Part shown: piece by piece, positions 57,695 to 64,000 of the stretch
Numbering within the stretch: the first letter of the stretch is position 1
Layout: every line of letters starts with the position of its first letter
NCBI RefSeq assembly: GCF_021919345.1
Contig: NZ_CP089293.1
Span: 2,480,001 to 2,544,000 of the forward strand
DNA length: 64,000 nucleotides
Source: Paenarthrobacter nicotinovorans
Lineage (GTDB): Bacteria > Actinomycetota > Actinomycetes > Actinomycetales > Micrococcaceae
Direction of reading: 5' to 3'
Position numbers and translations under genes: made by a program
Notes under the pieces: model-generated
What the model saw: only the letters and a program-made list of their open reading frames with translations
The model's database searches: none
Told to the model about the DNA's origin: nothing

Positions 57695-58414
57695 ATGGAC
57701 AATTCTAGTGGAGTCGGTGTCATTGATAAAGCGGCCCAAGTACTCGATGCCCTCGAGGCCGGGCCAACGACACTTGCCCAGCTTGTAGCAGCCACCGGGC
57801 TCGCCCGCCCCACGGTTCACCGACTCGCCCTGGCACTGGTTCACCACAGGCTCGTCAGCCGCGACATCCAAGGGCGCTTTGTCCTGGGCAGCAGGCTCGT
57901 CGAGCTTGCTTCCGCCGCCGGCGAAGACCGGTTGATTGCTTCGGCCGGCCCGGTCCTCATCCAGCTTCGCGACGCCACAGGCGAAAGCGCACAGATCTTC
58001 CGCCGCCAAGGTGACTGGCGCGTATGCGTGGCTTCGGCAGAACGTCCCATCGGCCTGCGCGACACCATTCCCGTAGGCACGCAGCTGTCCATGAAAGCCG
58101 GTTCCGCAGCGCAAGTACTGCTGGCGTGGGAAGACCACGACCGGCTCCTTGAGGGACTGCAGAACGCCCGCTTCACGCCCACCGTCCTGGCAGGAGTACG
58201 ACGCCGGGGCTGGGGTCAGAGCCTCGGCGAACGCGAGCCCGGAGTCGCCTCGGTTTCCGCGCCGGTGCGCGGACCCTCCGGCAGGGTCATCGCCGCAGTG
58301 TCCATCTCGGGTCCGATAGAACGACTCACCCGCCAGCCCGGACGCCTGCACGCCGAAGTCGTGTGCAATGCCGCGCGGGTCCTGACTGAGGCGCTGCGGA
58401 AGAACAACGACTAG
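57695..58414 (+). CDS. IclR family transcriptional regulator (LtbR/NdgR-like)
   Basis: A 239-residue regulator with an N-terminal winged helix (about 8-68, ATGLARPTVHRLALALVHH) and a C-terminal effector domain. The ATG at 57695 gives the expected start; no Shine-Dalgarno is visible, so a leaderless transcript is possible. Divergent placement with leuCD matches LtbR of Corynebacterium and NdgR of Streptomyces, which control leucine genes. Role inferred from family and location. Confidence 0.88.
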   Translation: MDNSSGVGVIDKAAQVLDALEAGPTTLAQLVAATGLARPTVHRLALALVHHRLVSRDIQGRFVLGSRLVELASAAGEDRLIASAGPVLIQLRDATGESAQIFRRQGDWRVCVASAERPIGLRDTIPVGTQLSMKAGSAAQVLLAWEDHDRLLEGLQNARFTPTVLAGVRRRGWGQSLGEREPGVASVSAPVRGPSGRVIAAVSISGPIERLTRQPGRLHAEVVCNAARVLTEALRKNND

Positions 58415-58416
58415 CC

Positions 58417-58953
58417 ATGGAAAGCTACGCAGTATTCCTGCGCGGAATCAATGTGGGCGGCATCAACATCAAGATGGCCGACCTCAAGGCAGCGCTCCAC
58501 GACTACCCGTTCACCAGGGTCAAGACCCTGTTGGCAAGTGGGAATGTGGTGCTGCAAAGCGACCTCAGCGCCAAGGACGTCAAGGCCCGGTTCGAACGGT
58601 GCCTGCGGGACTCCTTCGGCTACGACGCCTGGGTGGTTGTCCTGACAGCGCAGAGGGTCGCCGAACTTGTGGACGCCTGCCCGTACCCCGCGGATGACAA
58701 GTCGACGCACAGCTACATCACCTTGGCCTCGGACACCGCGATGCTTGACGAGCTCTTTGCAGCAGCCGAAGAACTGGGGGGCGTGACGCAAGTGCGCCTG
58801 GGCCCTGAAGCCACCGCCTGGTTGGCACCTGCGGGCGGCACCCTGGACAGCCCGTTCAGCAAGCTCTCCGCCAAGCCACGCTACAAGGCAAGCACCACCA
58901 CCCGGAACCTCCGTACGCTGGTCAAAGTCAGGGACGCCGCGGCCGCTCTCTAG
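58417..58953 (+). CDS. DUF1697 family protein
   Basis: A 178-residue protein with the family start YAVFLRGINVGGINIKMADL and the LLASGNVVLQS block. Function unknown; common in actinobacteria. It begins two bases after the IclR stop, so the two are probably co-transcribed, but a link to leucine control is not evident. Confidence 0.82.
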   Translation: MESYAVFLRGINVGGINIKMADLKAALHDYPFTRVKTLLASGNVVLQSDLSAKDVKARFERCLRDSFGYDAWVVVLTAQRVAELVDACPYPADDKSTHSYITLASDTAMLDELFAAAEELGGVTQVRLGPEATAWLAPAGGTLDSPFSKLSAKPRYKASTTTRNLRTLVKVRDAAAAL

Positions 58954-59010
58954 CCGGGCGCATCTTAGTCCGGGCGCATCTTGGTCCGGGCGAATCCTAA
59001 TCCGGGCGCG
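58954..59010. repeat. 16-bp tandem repeat, about 3.6 copies
   Basis: Units starting CCGGGCG repeat at 58954, 58970, 58986 and partly 59002. The first two differ at one base; the third is more diverged. The array fills the gap after DUF1697 and includes the stop of the convergent GTPase gene (58997). Confidence 0.85.
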
Positions 59011-60616
59011 CGGCTTTCAGTGCAGCGTTGAAGGCTTTCAACCGCGTGATTTCCACTCCCACGGGCTCCACGATCCTTTGCTCCGCCACCACGGCCACGG
59101 CCGCTTTCAGACGCTTCGCCGCGCCGGCTGCCCTGATGCGTGCCGCCCAGCCGCCCAGAATGCGGCCGGTAATGGCCAACAGCACTCCCAACGCCACTCC
59201 CCCGGCCACCATCAACGTGGGCCACGGCCACCCCTCCGTGCGCGGAACCTCAGGCTCGGGCATCTGGAAGTAGCCCAAGGCTGCCAGGACTCCGAGCCAG
59301 CCCAGCCCGCCGACCGCCAAAAGGAGGGCCAACCATTGCAGGGTGTTGAACAACAGCCACCAGAGGGGACGTTTAGCCGTTTTCAGGTCCGCTCCGGCAA
59401 TGGCCTGGTCCAAGGCATCGGGCAATTGGTCCCGGCCATCCCTCGCTGCCCCGCGAATGGCTGCCCGCCAAGGACCGGGAGCGCCGGCCGAGGCCTCATC
59501 GGCGAACTCCCGGACGGCGGCATCCGTGCGGGCACGCTCAGGGGCACCGGCCGGAGGCAAGGACGTGCGGCTCAATTCGGGCCTGGTGTCGCTCCGCCCC
59601 AGATTCAGCCTCCGCAGGGGATCGGGACGGAACCGCAACAACCATCGTGTGACCGGCCACCCCGTCCTGCGCGCCGACTCCCTTTGGAACGAACGCTGGA
59701 CCGCGTCCACCACCACAGGGACGTTCGCCGCCGTCGCCAGTTCCGATGCAAGGCGGGCCCGTGCGTTTGCCTTGATCCCGCGTGCTTCACCGTCGCCCGA
59801 CGCTTTCGACAACCCGGCAGCAGCCTTGGCGACGTCGGCTGCCAAGCGCTGCGTGGTCGCTGCCCGCTGGACCACGACGTTCCTGATGGCCCCGCGGACG
59901 GCGGAGACGCCGTCGCCCGTCAGCGCCGACGCGCCCAGCACGCGGACGGTCCCCAGGCCGTCTCGTGCGAGGATCCCTTCCAAGGAGTCCAGAACCGCGG
60001 CGACGTCCGGGGCGCCCAGTTTGTCGATCTGGTTCAGGACAACCAAGGTGACGGCGCCGTGGGTAGCCATGGGCCGGAGGAAGTCGTTGTGCACCGCGGC
60101 ATCGGCGTATTTCTGCGGGTCCATCACCCACACCAGGACATCCACCATGCCAACCATCCGTTGGACAATCTCCCGGTTTTCCACCCGGGTGGAATCGAAG
60201 TCCGGCAGGTCCAGGAGCACCAGCCCACTGTCCTCGTCGGCAAAGCCGGTAACCGGCGGAAGTACATGACGGTCCTTCACGACCAACCAATCGAGCAGGG
60301 GTCCGCTGCCCTCCTCGCCCCAGATACCCGCCAAAGGCTCGGAGGTGGTGGGCCGCCGCGCAGCCGCGGTGGCCAGTTCGCTGCCGGAAACTGCGTTGAA
60401 CAGGGATGACTTGCCGCTCCCGGTGGCTCCGAAAAAGCCCACCACGGTATGTCCTGCCGACAACGAGCGCCGGGAAGTTGCCCGCTCCAGAACGTTGTAG
60501 ACGGACTGGAGTTCCTGATCGGGAAGAACGCCTTCGGCCAGCTCGCGTGCGGTATTGAGGGCTTCGAGCCTGCGCTGCAATGCGGACGACTCACGGACCA
60601 GACTGTGGCGGCTCAT
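58997..60616 (-). CDS. Membrane-associated dynamin-like GTPase (downstream partner)
   Basis: A 539-residue GTPase. G1 is GATGSGKSS (63-71), G3 DLPD (136-139) and G4 NQID (195-198). Two strongly hydrophobic segments near the C-terminus (about 418-450 and 466-488) suggest a membrane hairpin. The large GTPase, helical region and late membrane insertion resemble bacterial dynamin-like proteins. The ATG overlaps the stop of a second such GTPase. Function unknown; bacterial dynamins act in membrane remodelling, septation or stress. Confidence 0.78.
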   Translation of the reverse strand: MSRHSLVRESSALQRRLEALNTARELAEGVLPDQELQSVYNVLERATSRRSLSAGHTVVGFFGATGSGKSSLFNAVSGSELATAAARRPTTSEPLAGIWGEEGSGPLLDWLVVKDRHVLPPVTGFADEDSGLVLLDLPDFDSTRVENREIVQRMVGMVDVLVWVMDPQKYADAAVHNDFLRPMATHGAVTLVVLNQIDKLGAPDVAAVLDSLEGILARDGLGTVRVLGASALTGDGVSAVRGAIRNVVVQRAATTQRLAADVAKAAAGLSKASGDGEARGIKANARARLASELATAANVPVVVDAVQRSFQRESARRTGWPVTRWLLRFRPDPLRRLNLGRSDTRPELSRTSLPPAGAPERARTDAAVREFADEASAGAPGPWRAAIRGAARDGRDQLPDALDQAIAGADLKTAKRPLWWLLFNTLQWLALLLAVGGLGWLGVLAALGYFQMPEPEVPRTEGWPWPTLMVAGGVALGVLLAITGRILGGWAARIRAAGAAKRLKAAVAVVAEQRIVEPVGVEITRLKAFNAALKAARPD

Positions 60617-62394
60617 GCAGTCCCTGCCAGTCGGCGGAGGGCCTTGGCGTGCAGAGCGAGATCAGGACCCGAGACCGGCTGAACGGTCTCGAGCCTGGTG
60701 AGGAAGCGGAGCCGTTCTTCATCCAGCAGGCGCTGGCACTGCGTGTGCAGGTCCTGCCTGGCCTGCTGGGCAAGGCGACGGACAGCATCCTCGCCGAATA
60801 CCGCTTCGAGCAGCTTCTGCCCGACCACCGCTGTGCCGCCCGCGATTCCGATTTCCAGACCACTCAGGCCAGCCGTCATGGAGAAGACCACCACCATGAG
60901 CGCAGCACCAAGCCCGTTGACCCCGAAGGACAGCCACCTGGCCTGGGTCCGCTTCCCCTGTCCTTGGGTCCGGATCATCTCCATCAGGCCTTCCTGCCAA
61001 GCACGGATTGCCGCGGCCGCCTTGGCATCGAAGCCTTCGCTGGTTCCGGAGAGGTCGTCGTGGCCCAGTAGTTGGCGGCCAGCCGGGTCCGCCCGCCAGC
61101 GCCTGTCAACGTTTTCAGCAGCAGTGGCCGCTTCATCGAGGATCACTGCCTGCAGCCCTGTTTCGATCGCCGTCTCCACCTTTACAGCCGGTGCCGGTTC
61201 GCCTCGGAAAAAGGCGCCCATGCGGTCCCTCATCCGGCCGATGTTCTGCTCCAGGGCCCGAAAGAACTCCCCCGTTCCCACGAAATCCTGCCAACGGGCC
61301 AATACTTCTCCGCGGAGGAGTGCCCCATCCTTGGTTGCTTCCAGGATGCGGGTCAGTGCGTGCCCGTATTCCTCGGAGCACGATCCCTCCAGGTCACGGG
61401 CTGCAGCGTCCTGTGCCGCCGTGGCGACCGCTACAGCCTCCAGGCGAAGACTCACGGCCTTGACGGCACCGTTGAGTGTCCGCCGGGCAACCTCGGCACG
61501 GCCGGCGGCATTGGCGGCCAAGGCACCGAGCCACAGGCGCAAGGGCTCCACCGCTCCCTCCGGCAACATTCCCAGCCCGTCCAACGCGCTTTCGGACACG
61601 ACAAAGAGTTTCGCCTCCCCAAGTCCCTGCCGGTCCAGCATCGCCTGCAGGTCGGTCCGGACTTCGTCCTCAGCTGCCGGCGGCACACGGTCCAGGACCA
61701 CGGCCACGGTGATGTCCCGCGAAGCCGCATCAAGGAGCAGACGCCATGGAACGGCGTCGGCGTAGCGGTTGGCGGTGGTGACGAAGATCCAAAGGTCGGC
61801 CGCGGCGAGCAGCTGCCCCGCGAGTCTGCGGTTGTCGTCGGAAATGGAGTCGACATCCGGGGCATCCAGCAGGGCAATGCCCTGCGCCACAGCAGGGTGC
61901 CCCAGCAATACCAGCGAGGTGATCGCCTGGGCGTCGGGGGCCGCGCCGGCCTGGTTCGCCGGGACGGGGACTGACGAGACCGTTCCCCGGATCCGCTGCA
62001 AGTTCGGAAGGATCCTCTGTCCTTCGAACCATTCCGCATCGTTGGGGTGGTGCAGAAGGATCGGTTGGCGCGTTGTAGGCCTGATCGCTCCCGAGCGGGT
62101 CACCGGAAACCCCACCAGGGCATTGACCAACGTCGACTTTCCGGCCCCGGTTGAACCGCCGACGACGGCCAGCAGCGGCGCGTCCAGGCTGCGGTAGCGG
62201 GGAATGATGTAATCATCGAGCTGCGCCAGGGACTCCCGTATCCATTGGCGGGCCTCCTGCACTTCGGGCACCGCCAAAGGAAGGGTGGTGGCCGCAAGTC
62301 CGGCGCGTGCAGCTTCCAGGGTTTCGACGGCGGCTGCCGCACTCGGGGGCACAGGGCTGCTCCGGGCTGCCGGCGGGTCTGCGTGTTCGGTCAC
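60613..62394 (-). CDS. Membrane-associated dynamin-like GTPase (upstream partner)
   Basis: A 593-residue GTPase with P-loop GGSTGAGKST (79-88) and a DAPD G3. The G4 region reads VVLDRVPP, without a normal NKxD, so guanine specificity may be weakened. A hydrophobic stretch lies at about 490-530 before a C-terminal helical tail. Together with its overlapping neighbour it forms a two-gene unit like DynA/DynB pairs of Streptomyces; equivalence is inferred from architecture only. Confidence 0.75.
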   Translation of the reverse strand: MTEHADPPAARSSPVPPSAAAAVETLEAARAGLAATTLPLAVPEVQEARQWIRESLAQLDDYIIPRYRSLDAPLLAVVGGSTGAGKSTLVNALVGFPVTRSGAIRPTTRQPILLHHPNDAEWFEGQRILPNLQRIRGTVSSVPVPANQAGAAPDAQAITSLVLLGHPAVAQGIALLDAPDVDSISDDNRRLAGQLLAAADLWIFVTTANRYADAVPWRLLLDAASRDITVAVVLDRVPPAAEDEVRTDLQAMLDRQGLGEAKLFVVSESALDGLGMLPEGAVEPLRLWLGALAANAAGRAEVARRTLNGAVKAVSLRLEAVAVATAAQDAAARDLEGSCSEEYGHALTRILEATKDGALLRGEVLARWQDFVGTGEFFRALEQNIGRMRDRMGAFFRGEPAPAVKVETAIETGLQAVILDEAATAAENVDRRWRADPAGRQLLGHDDLSGTSEGFDAKAAAAIRAWQEGLMEMIRTQGQGKRTQARWLSFGVNGLGAALMVVVFSMTAGLSGLEIGIAGGTAVVGQKLLEAVFGEDAVRRLAQQARQDLHTQCQRLLDEERLRFLTRLETVQPVSGPDLALHAKALRRLAGTA

Positions 62395-62450
62395 AGCATC
62401 ATCATGCCAGCCCCGTCCCGTTCACGAGCGCCGGGCAGGCTCAATGGGCA

Positions 62451-62486
62451 AAAAGAAATCCCCCGGAACACATGTTCCGGGGGATT
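62451..62486 (-). terminator. Intrinsic terminator after tRNA-Glu
   Basis: A 13-bp perfect stem (62457-62469 with 62474-62486) and ACAT loop lie just past the tRNA-Glu 3' end on the minus strand. They are followed by TTTCTTTTT. It separates the tRNA genes from the GTPase pair. Confidence 0.88.
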
Positions 62487-62491
62487 CATTG

Positions 62492-62564
62492 TGACCCCAG
62501 CGGGATTCGAACCCGCGTTACCGCCGTGAGAGGGCGGCGTACTAGGCCGCTATACGATGGGGCC
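62492..62564 (-). tRNA. tRNA-Glu (anticodon CUC)
   Basis: A 73-base gene on the minus strand. The acceptor arm pairs GGCCCCA with TGGGGTC plus discriminator A, and the anticodon loop reads CCTCTCA with anticodon CUC. The T-arm has GGTTCGAATCC. No encoded CCA. Confidence 0.93.
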
Positions 62565-62664
62565 TTGCACTTTTTTGTCACCGTTTCCGGCGATCAAGCT
62601 GAATGAGTATTTCATACTTTCAGCTTCGCTCCAAATCGCTTTCGCGGATCGGAGGTTCCGAATT

Positions 62665-62684
62665 TTCCGCGTATTTACGCGGAA
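62665..62684. other. Hairpin between tRNA-Gln and tRNA-Glu
   Basis: Perfect 9-bp inverted repeat TTCCGCGTA/TACGCGGAA (62665-62673 and 62676-62684), with only two bases between arms, lies eight bases past the tRNA-Gln 3' end on the minus strand. No T-run. It could be an RNA-processing or weak termination signal. Confidence 0.45.
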
Positions 62685-62692
62685 TTTCAGAG

Positions 62693-62764
62693 CTGGGATA
62701 CCAGGACTCGAACCTAGAATGACGGTACCAGAAACCGTAGTGTTGCCAATTACACCATATCCCA
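62693..62764 (-). tRNA. tRNA-Gln (anticodon CUG)
   Basis: A 72-base gene on the minus strand. The acceptor arm pairs TGGGATA with TATCCCA plus discriminator G, the anticodon loop is TTCTGGT (anticodon CUG), and the T-arm has GGTTCGAGTCC. In actinobacteria tRNA-Gln is first charged with Glu by GltX, whose gene lies about 0.9 kb upstream. Confidence 0.93.
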
Positions 62765-62903
62765 AAGTGACTTTCGGACCGGAGTTCCTTGCCTTGGTTT
62801 CCCTCAGCTTTTCCCTCCGTGCCCCTCAGCACGAGTAATGACTCTACCGGAGTCTCGCCACCTGCACAAATCGGCGGGCCGTTACCTGCATCACACGGAA
62901 AAC

Positions 62904-63632
62904 TCAGGCGGCCGTCGGGGTCTTGGCCAGCAATTGCGCGAGGGAATCCACCTGGCGCCCGGTGAACTCTTCCACCACTTCGCCGGTCCTGTTGAGCCAG
63001 ACTCCCACCAGCCCTGCTGCGTCGGCACCATCGGCATCAAGCAGCCGGTTGTCGCCTACGTAGAGTGTCTCCCCCGGTTCCGTGCCGAGAAGGCGCACGC
63101 CCTCAAGGTAGATTGCCGGGTTGGGTTTGGCGACACCCACAGTGTCCGTCCCCACCAGGATCCCGATCCGCGACAGGCCGGCGCCGTCCAACTTGGCACG
63201 CTGGTAATCGTGCACGTTGTTGCTGACAGCCCCGTAAGGGATCCCGGCAGCATCGAGCGCGTCCAGCACACCTTCAACATCAGAGAAGGCGCGAACGTAC
63301 GCTGTCTGGCGTTGGTGATACTCGGCCACCCACGCTTGCGCGTCCTCGCCGTCGTCGAGTTCCACTCCAAAGTGACCCAGGGCGGCCCTGCCCCGCAGCA
63401 GCCGCTGCTCATTGAAGGTCAGCTCACCGGCAAGGTACCGGTCGTAGAAATGCGTTGTTTCGTGCGTGAAGATCCGGCCGAACTTCACCCACCCGGCCTG
63501 GTCAAGGCCGGGCAGGAGATGTTCGCTGACGTCACGCAAAGCTGTCGTCATGGCGTATTCCAGGTCCACCAGAGTGTCGTCAATGTCGAACAGGACACCG
63601 CGGATAGCGCCGAAAGCAGTTGCAATCGCCAT
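62904..63632 (-). CDS. HAD family hydrolase
   Basis: A 242-residue haloacid dehalogenase-fold phosphatase. The nucleophile motif is FDIDDT (Asp16, Asp18), motif II is AVSNN, and the motif III/IV region is VAKPNPAIY with YVGDNRLLDADGA. It is probably a phosphatase of small metabolites. The ATG at 63632 follows GAGAGG and gives the canonical start. It follows gltX by 14 bases, so likely the same transcript. Confidence 0.87.
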   Translation of the reverse strand: MAIATAFGAIRGVLFDIDDTLVDLEYAMTTALRDVSEHLLPGLDQAGWVKFGRIFTHETTHFYDRYLAGELTFNEQRLLRGRAALGHFGVELDDGEDAQAWVAEYHQRQTAYVRAFSDVEGVLDALDAAGIPYGAVSNNVHDYQRAKLDGAGLSRIGILVGTDTVGVAKPNPAIYLEGVRLLGTEPGETLYVGDNRLLDADGADAAGLVGVWLNRTGEVVEEFTGRQVDSLAQLLAKTPTAA

Positions 63633-63646
63633 GACAGGTGCCTCTC

Positions 63647-64000
63647 CTAGCCGCGGAAAGCGCGAACGCGGGCCAACGAGGAATCCTTGCCCAGGATCAC
63701 CATCGACTCGAACAGCGGCGGGGAAATACGACGACCGGAGATGGCCGTGCGGACAGGTCCGAACGCAGCCCTGGGCTTGATGCCCAGGTCCTCCACCAAA
63801 GCCTGCTTGAGCGCGGTCTGGATGTTCTCCGCCGTCCACTCTTCGATGGGTTCCAAAGCGGCGAGGGCCGCGTCCAGAACTTCCTCCAGGTTGGCCGGGA
63901 GGCCCTTGCGGGCGTCGTCCGCAATGTCGATGGCGTCGTCGGCCTTGAACAGGAAGGCAAGCATCTCCGGAGCCTCTCCCAGCAGGGTGATGCGTTCCTG
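63647..64000 (-). CDS. gltX: Glutamyl-tRNA synthetase, 3' end
   Basis: C-terminal 117 residues of GltX; the gene continues beyond the window. The visible part is the anticodon-binding helical region ([20 protein letters not shown] near the end). Neighbouring tRNA-Glu and tRNA-Gln fit. Actinobacterial GltX is usually non-discriminating and also charges tRNA-Gln for GatCAB; this cannot be tested from the fragment. Confidence 0.88.
   Translation of the reverse strand, partial: QERITLLGEAPEMLAFLFKADDAIDIADDARKGLPANLEEVLDAALAALEPIEEWTAENIQTALKQALVEDLGIKPRAAFGPVRTAISGRRISPPLFESMVILGKDSSLARVRAFRG

Overview
The window is high-GC DNA, densely packed with short-spaced, often overlapping genes. It carries many GTG/TTG starts and AGGAG-type ribosome sites. 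The gene content and order point to an actinobacterium of the Micrococcaceae, most like Arthrobacter or Paenarthrobacter. Key signs are the fabD-fabH-acpP-fabF operon behind a PucR-type regulator, the actinobacterial families DUF3145, DUF2469 and DUF3515, the ddl/DUF3515/thiL block, an IclR regulator divergent from leuCD, and a gltX region with tRNA-Gln(CUG) and tRNA-Glu(CUC). This genus call is inference from gene content; no 16S gene is present.

Layout. 1-4.2 kb: type II fatty acid synthase operon (+). 4.2-14.8 kb (-): DUF3145, xerC, dprA, comM, yraN, DUF2469, rnhB, two lepB genes, rplS, trmD, rimM, khpA, rpsP; this is the conserved ribosome-maturation, secretion and DNA-processing block. 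15-20.4 kb: small accessory genes (VOC protein, amidohydrolase, alpha/beta-hydrolase) around a TPP-riboswitch-controlled thiC. 20.4-31.7 kb: ffh, glnK-amtB, ftsY and smc (-), interrupted by two plus-strand genes, a divergent zwf paralogue and an MFS exporter. 32-40 kb: accessory region with a 1,635-residue secreted multidomain protein facing an uncharacterised three-gene operon (Ser/Pro-rich membrane protein, MFS transporter, beta-propeller). 40.2-50.3 kb: mutM, rnc, rpmF, DUF177, coaD, then an aminotransferase/methyltransferase pair, then rsmD, recG, DAK-domain protein, thiL. 50.4-58.4 kb: DUF3515 lipoprotein, ddl, gpsA, plsC, murA, leuD, leuC and the divergent IclR regulator. 58.4-64 kb: DUF1697, a pair of dynamin-like membrane GTPases, tRNA-Glu, tRNA-Gln, a HAD hydrolase and the 3' end of gltX.

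How the genes work together. Most are housekeeping: fatty acid and phospholipid synthesis (fab, plsC, gpsA, acpP), protein targeting and export (ffh, ftsY, lepB x2), ribosome and RNA maturation (rpsP, rimM, trmD, rplS, rpmF, rnc, rsmD, khpA), DNA repair, uptake and chromosome upkeep (mutM, recG, dprA, comM, xerC, smc), thiamine (thiC, thiL), nitrogen sensing (amtB, glnK), leucine (leuCD) and cell wall (ddl, murA).

The least explained parts are the secreted DUF4082/dimethylformamidase-like protein with a C-terminal Cys motif, the facing MFS/propeller operon, and the paired dynamin-like GTPases. Smaller oddities are a probable ATT start codon in the DUF177 gene, an alpha/beta-hydrolase with Glu in the nucleophile position, a zwf-like gene in the ffh-glnK interval, and several palindromes that look like operators. 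I found no insertion sequence, prophage or CRISPR array.
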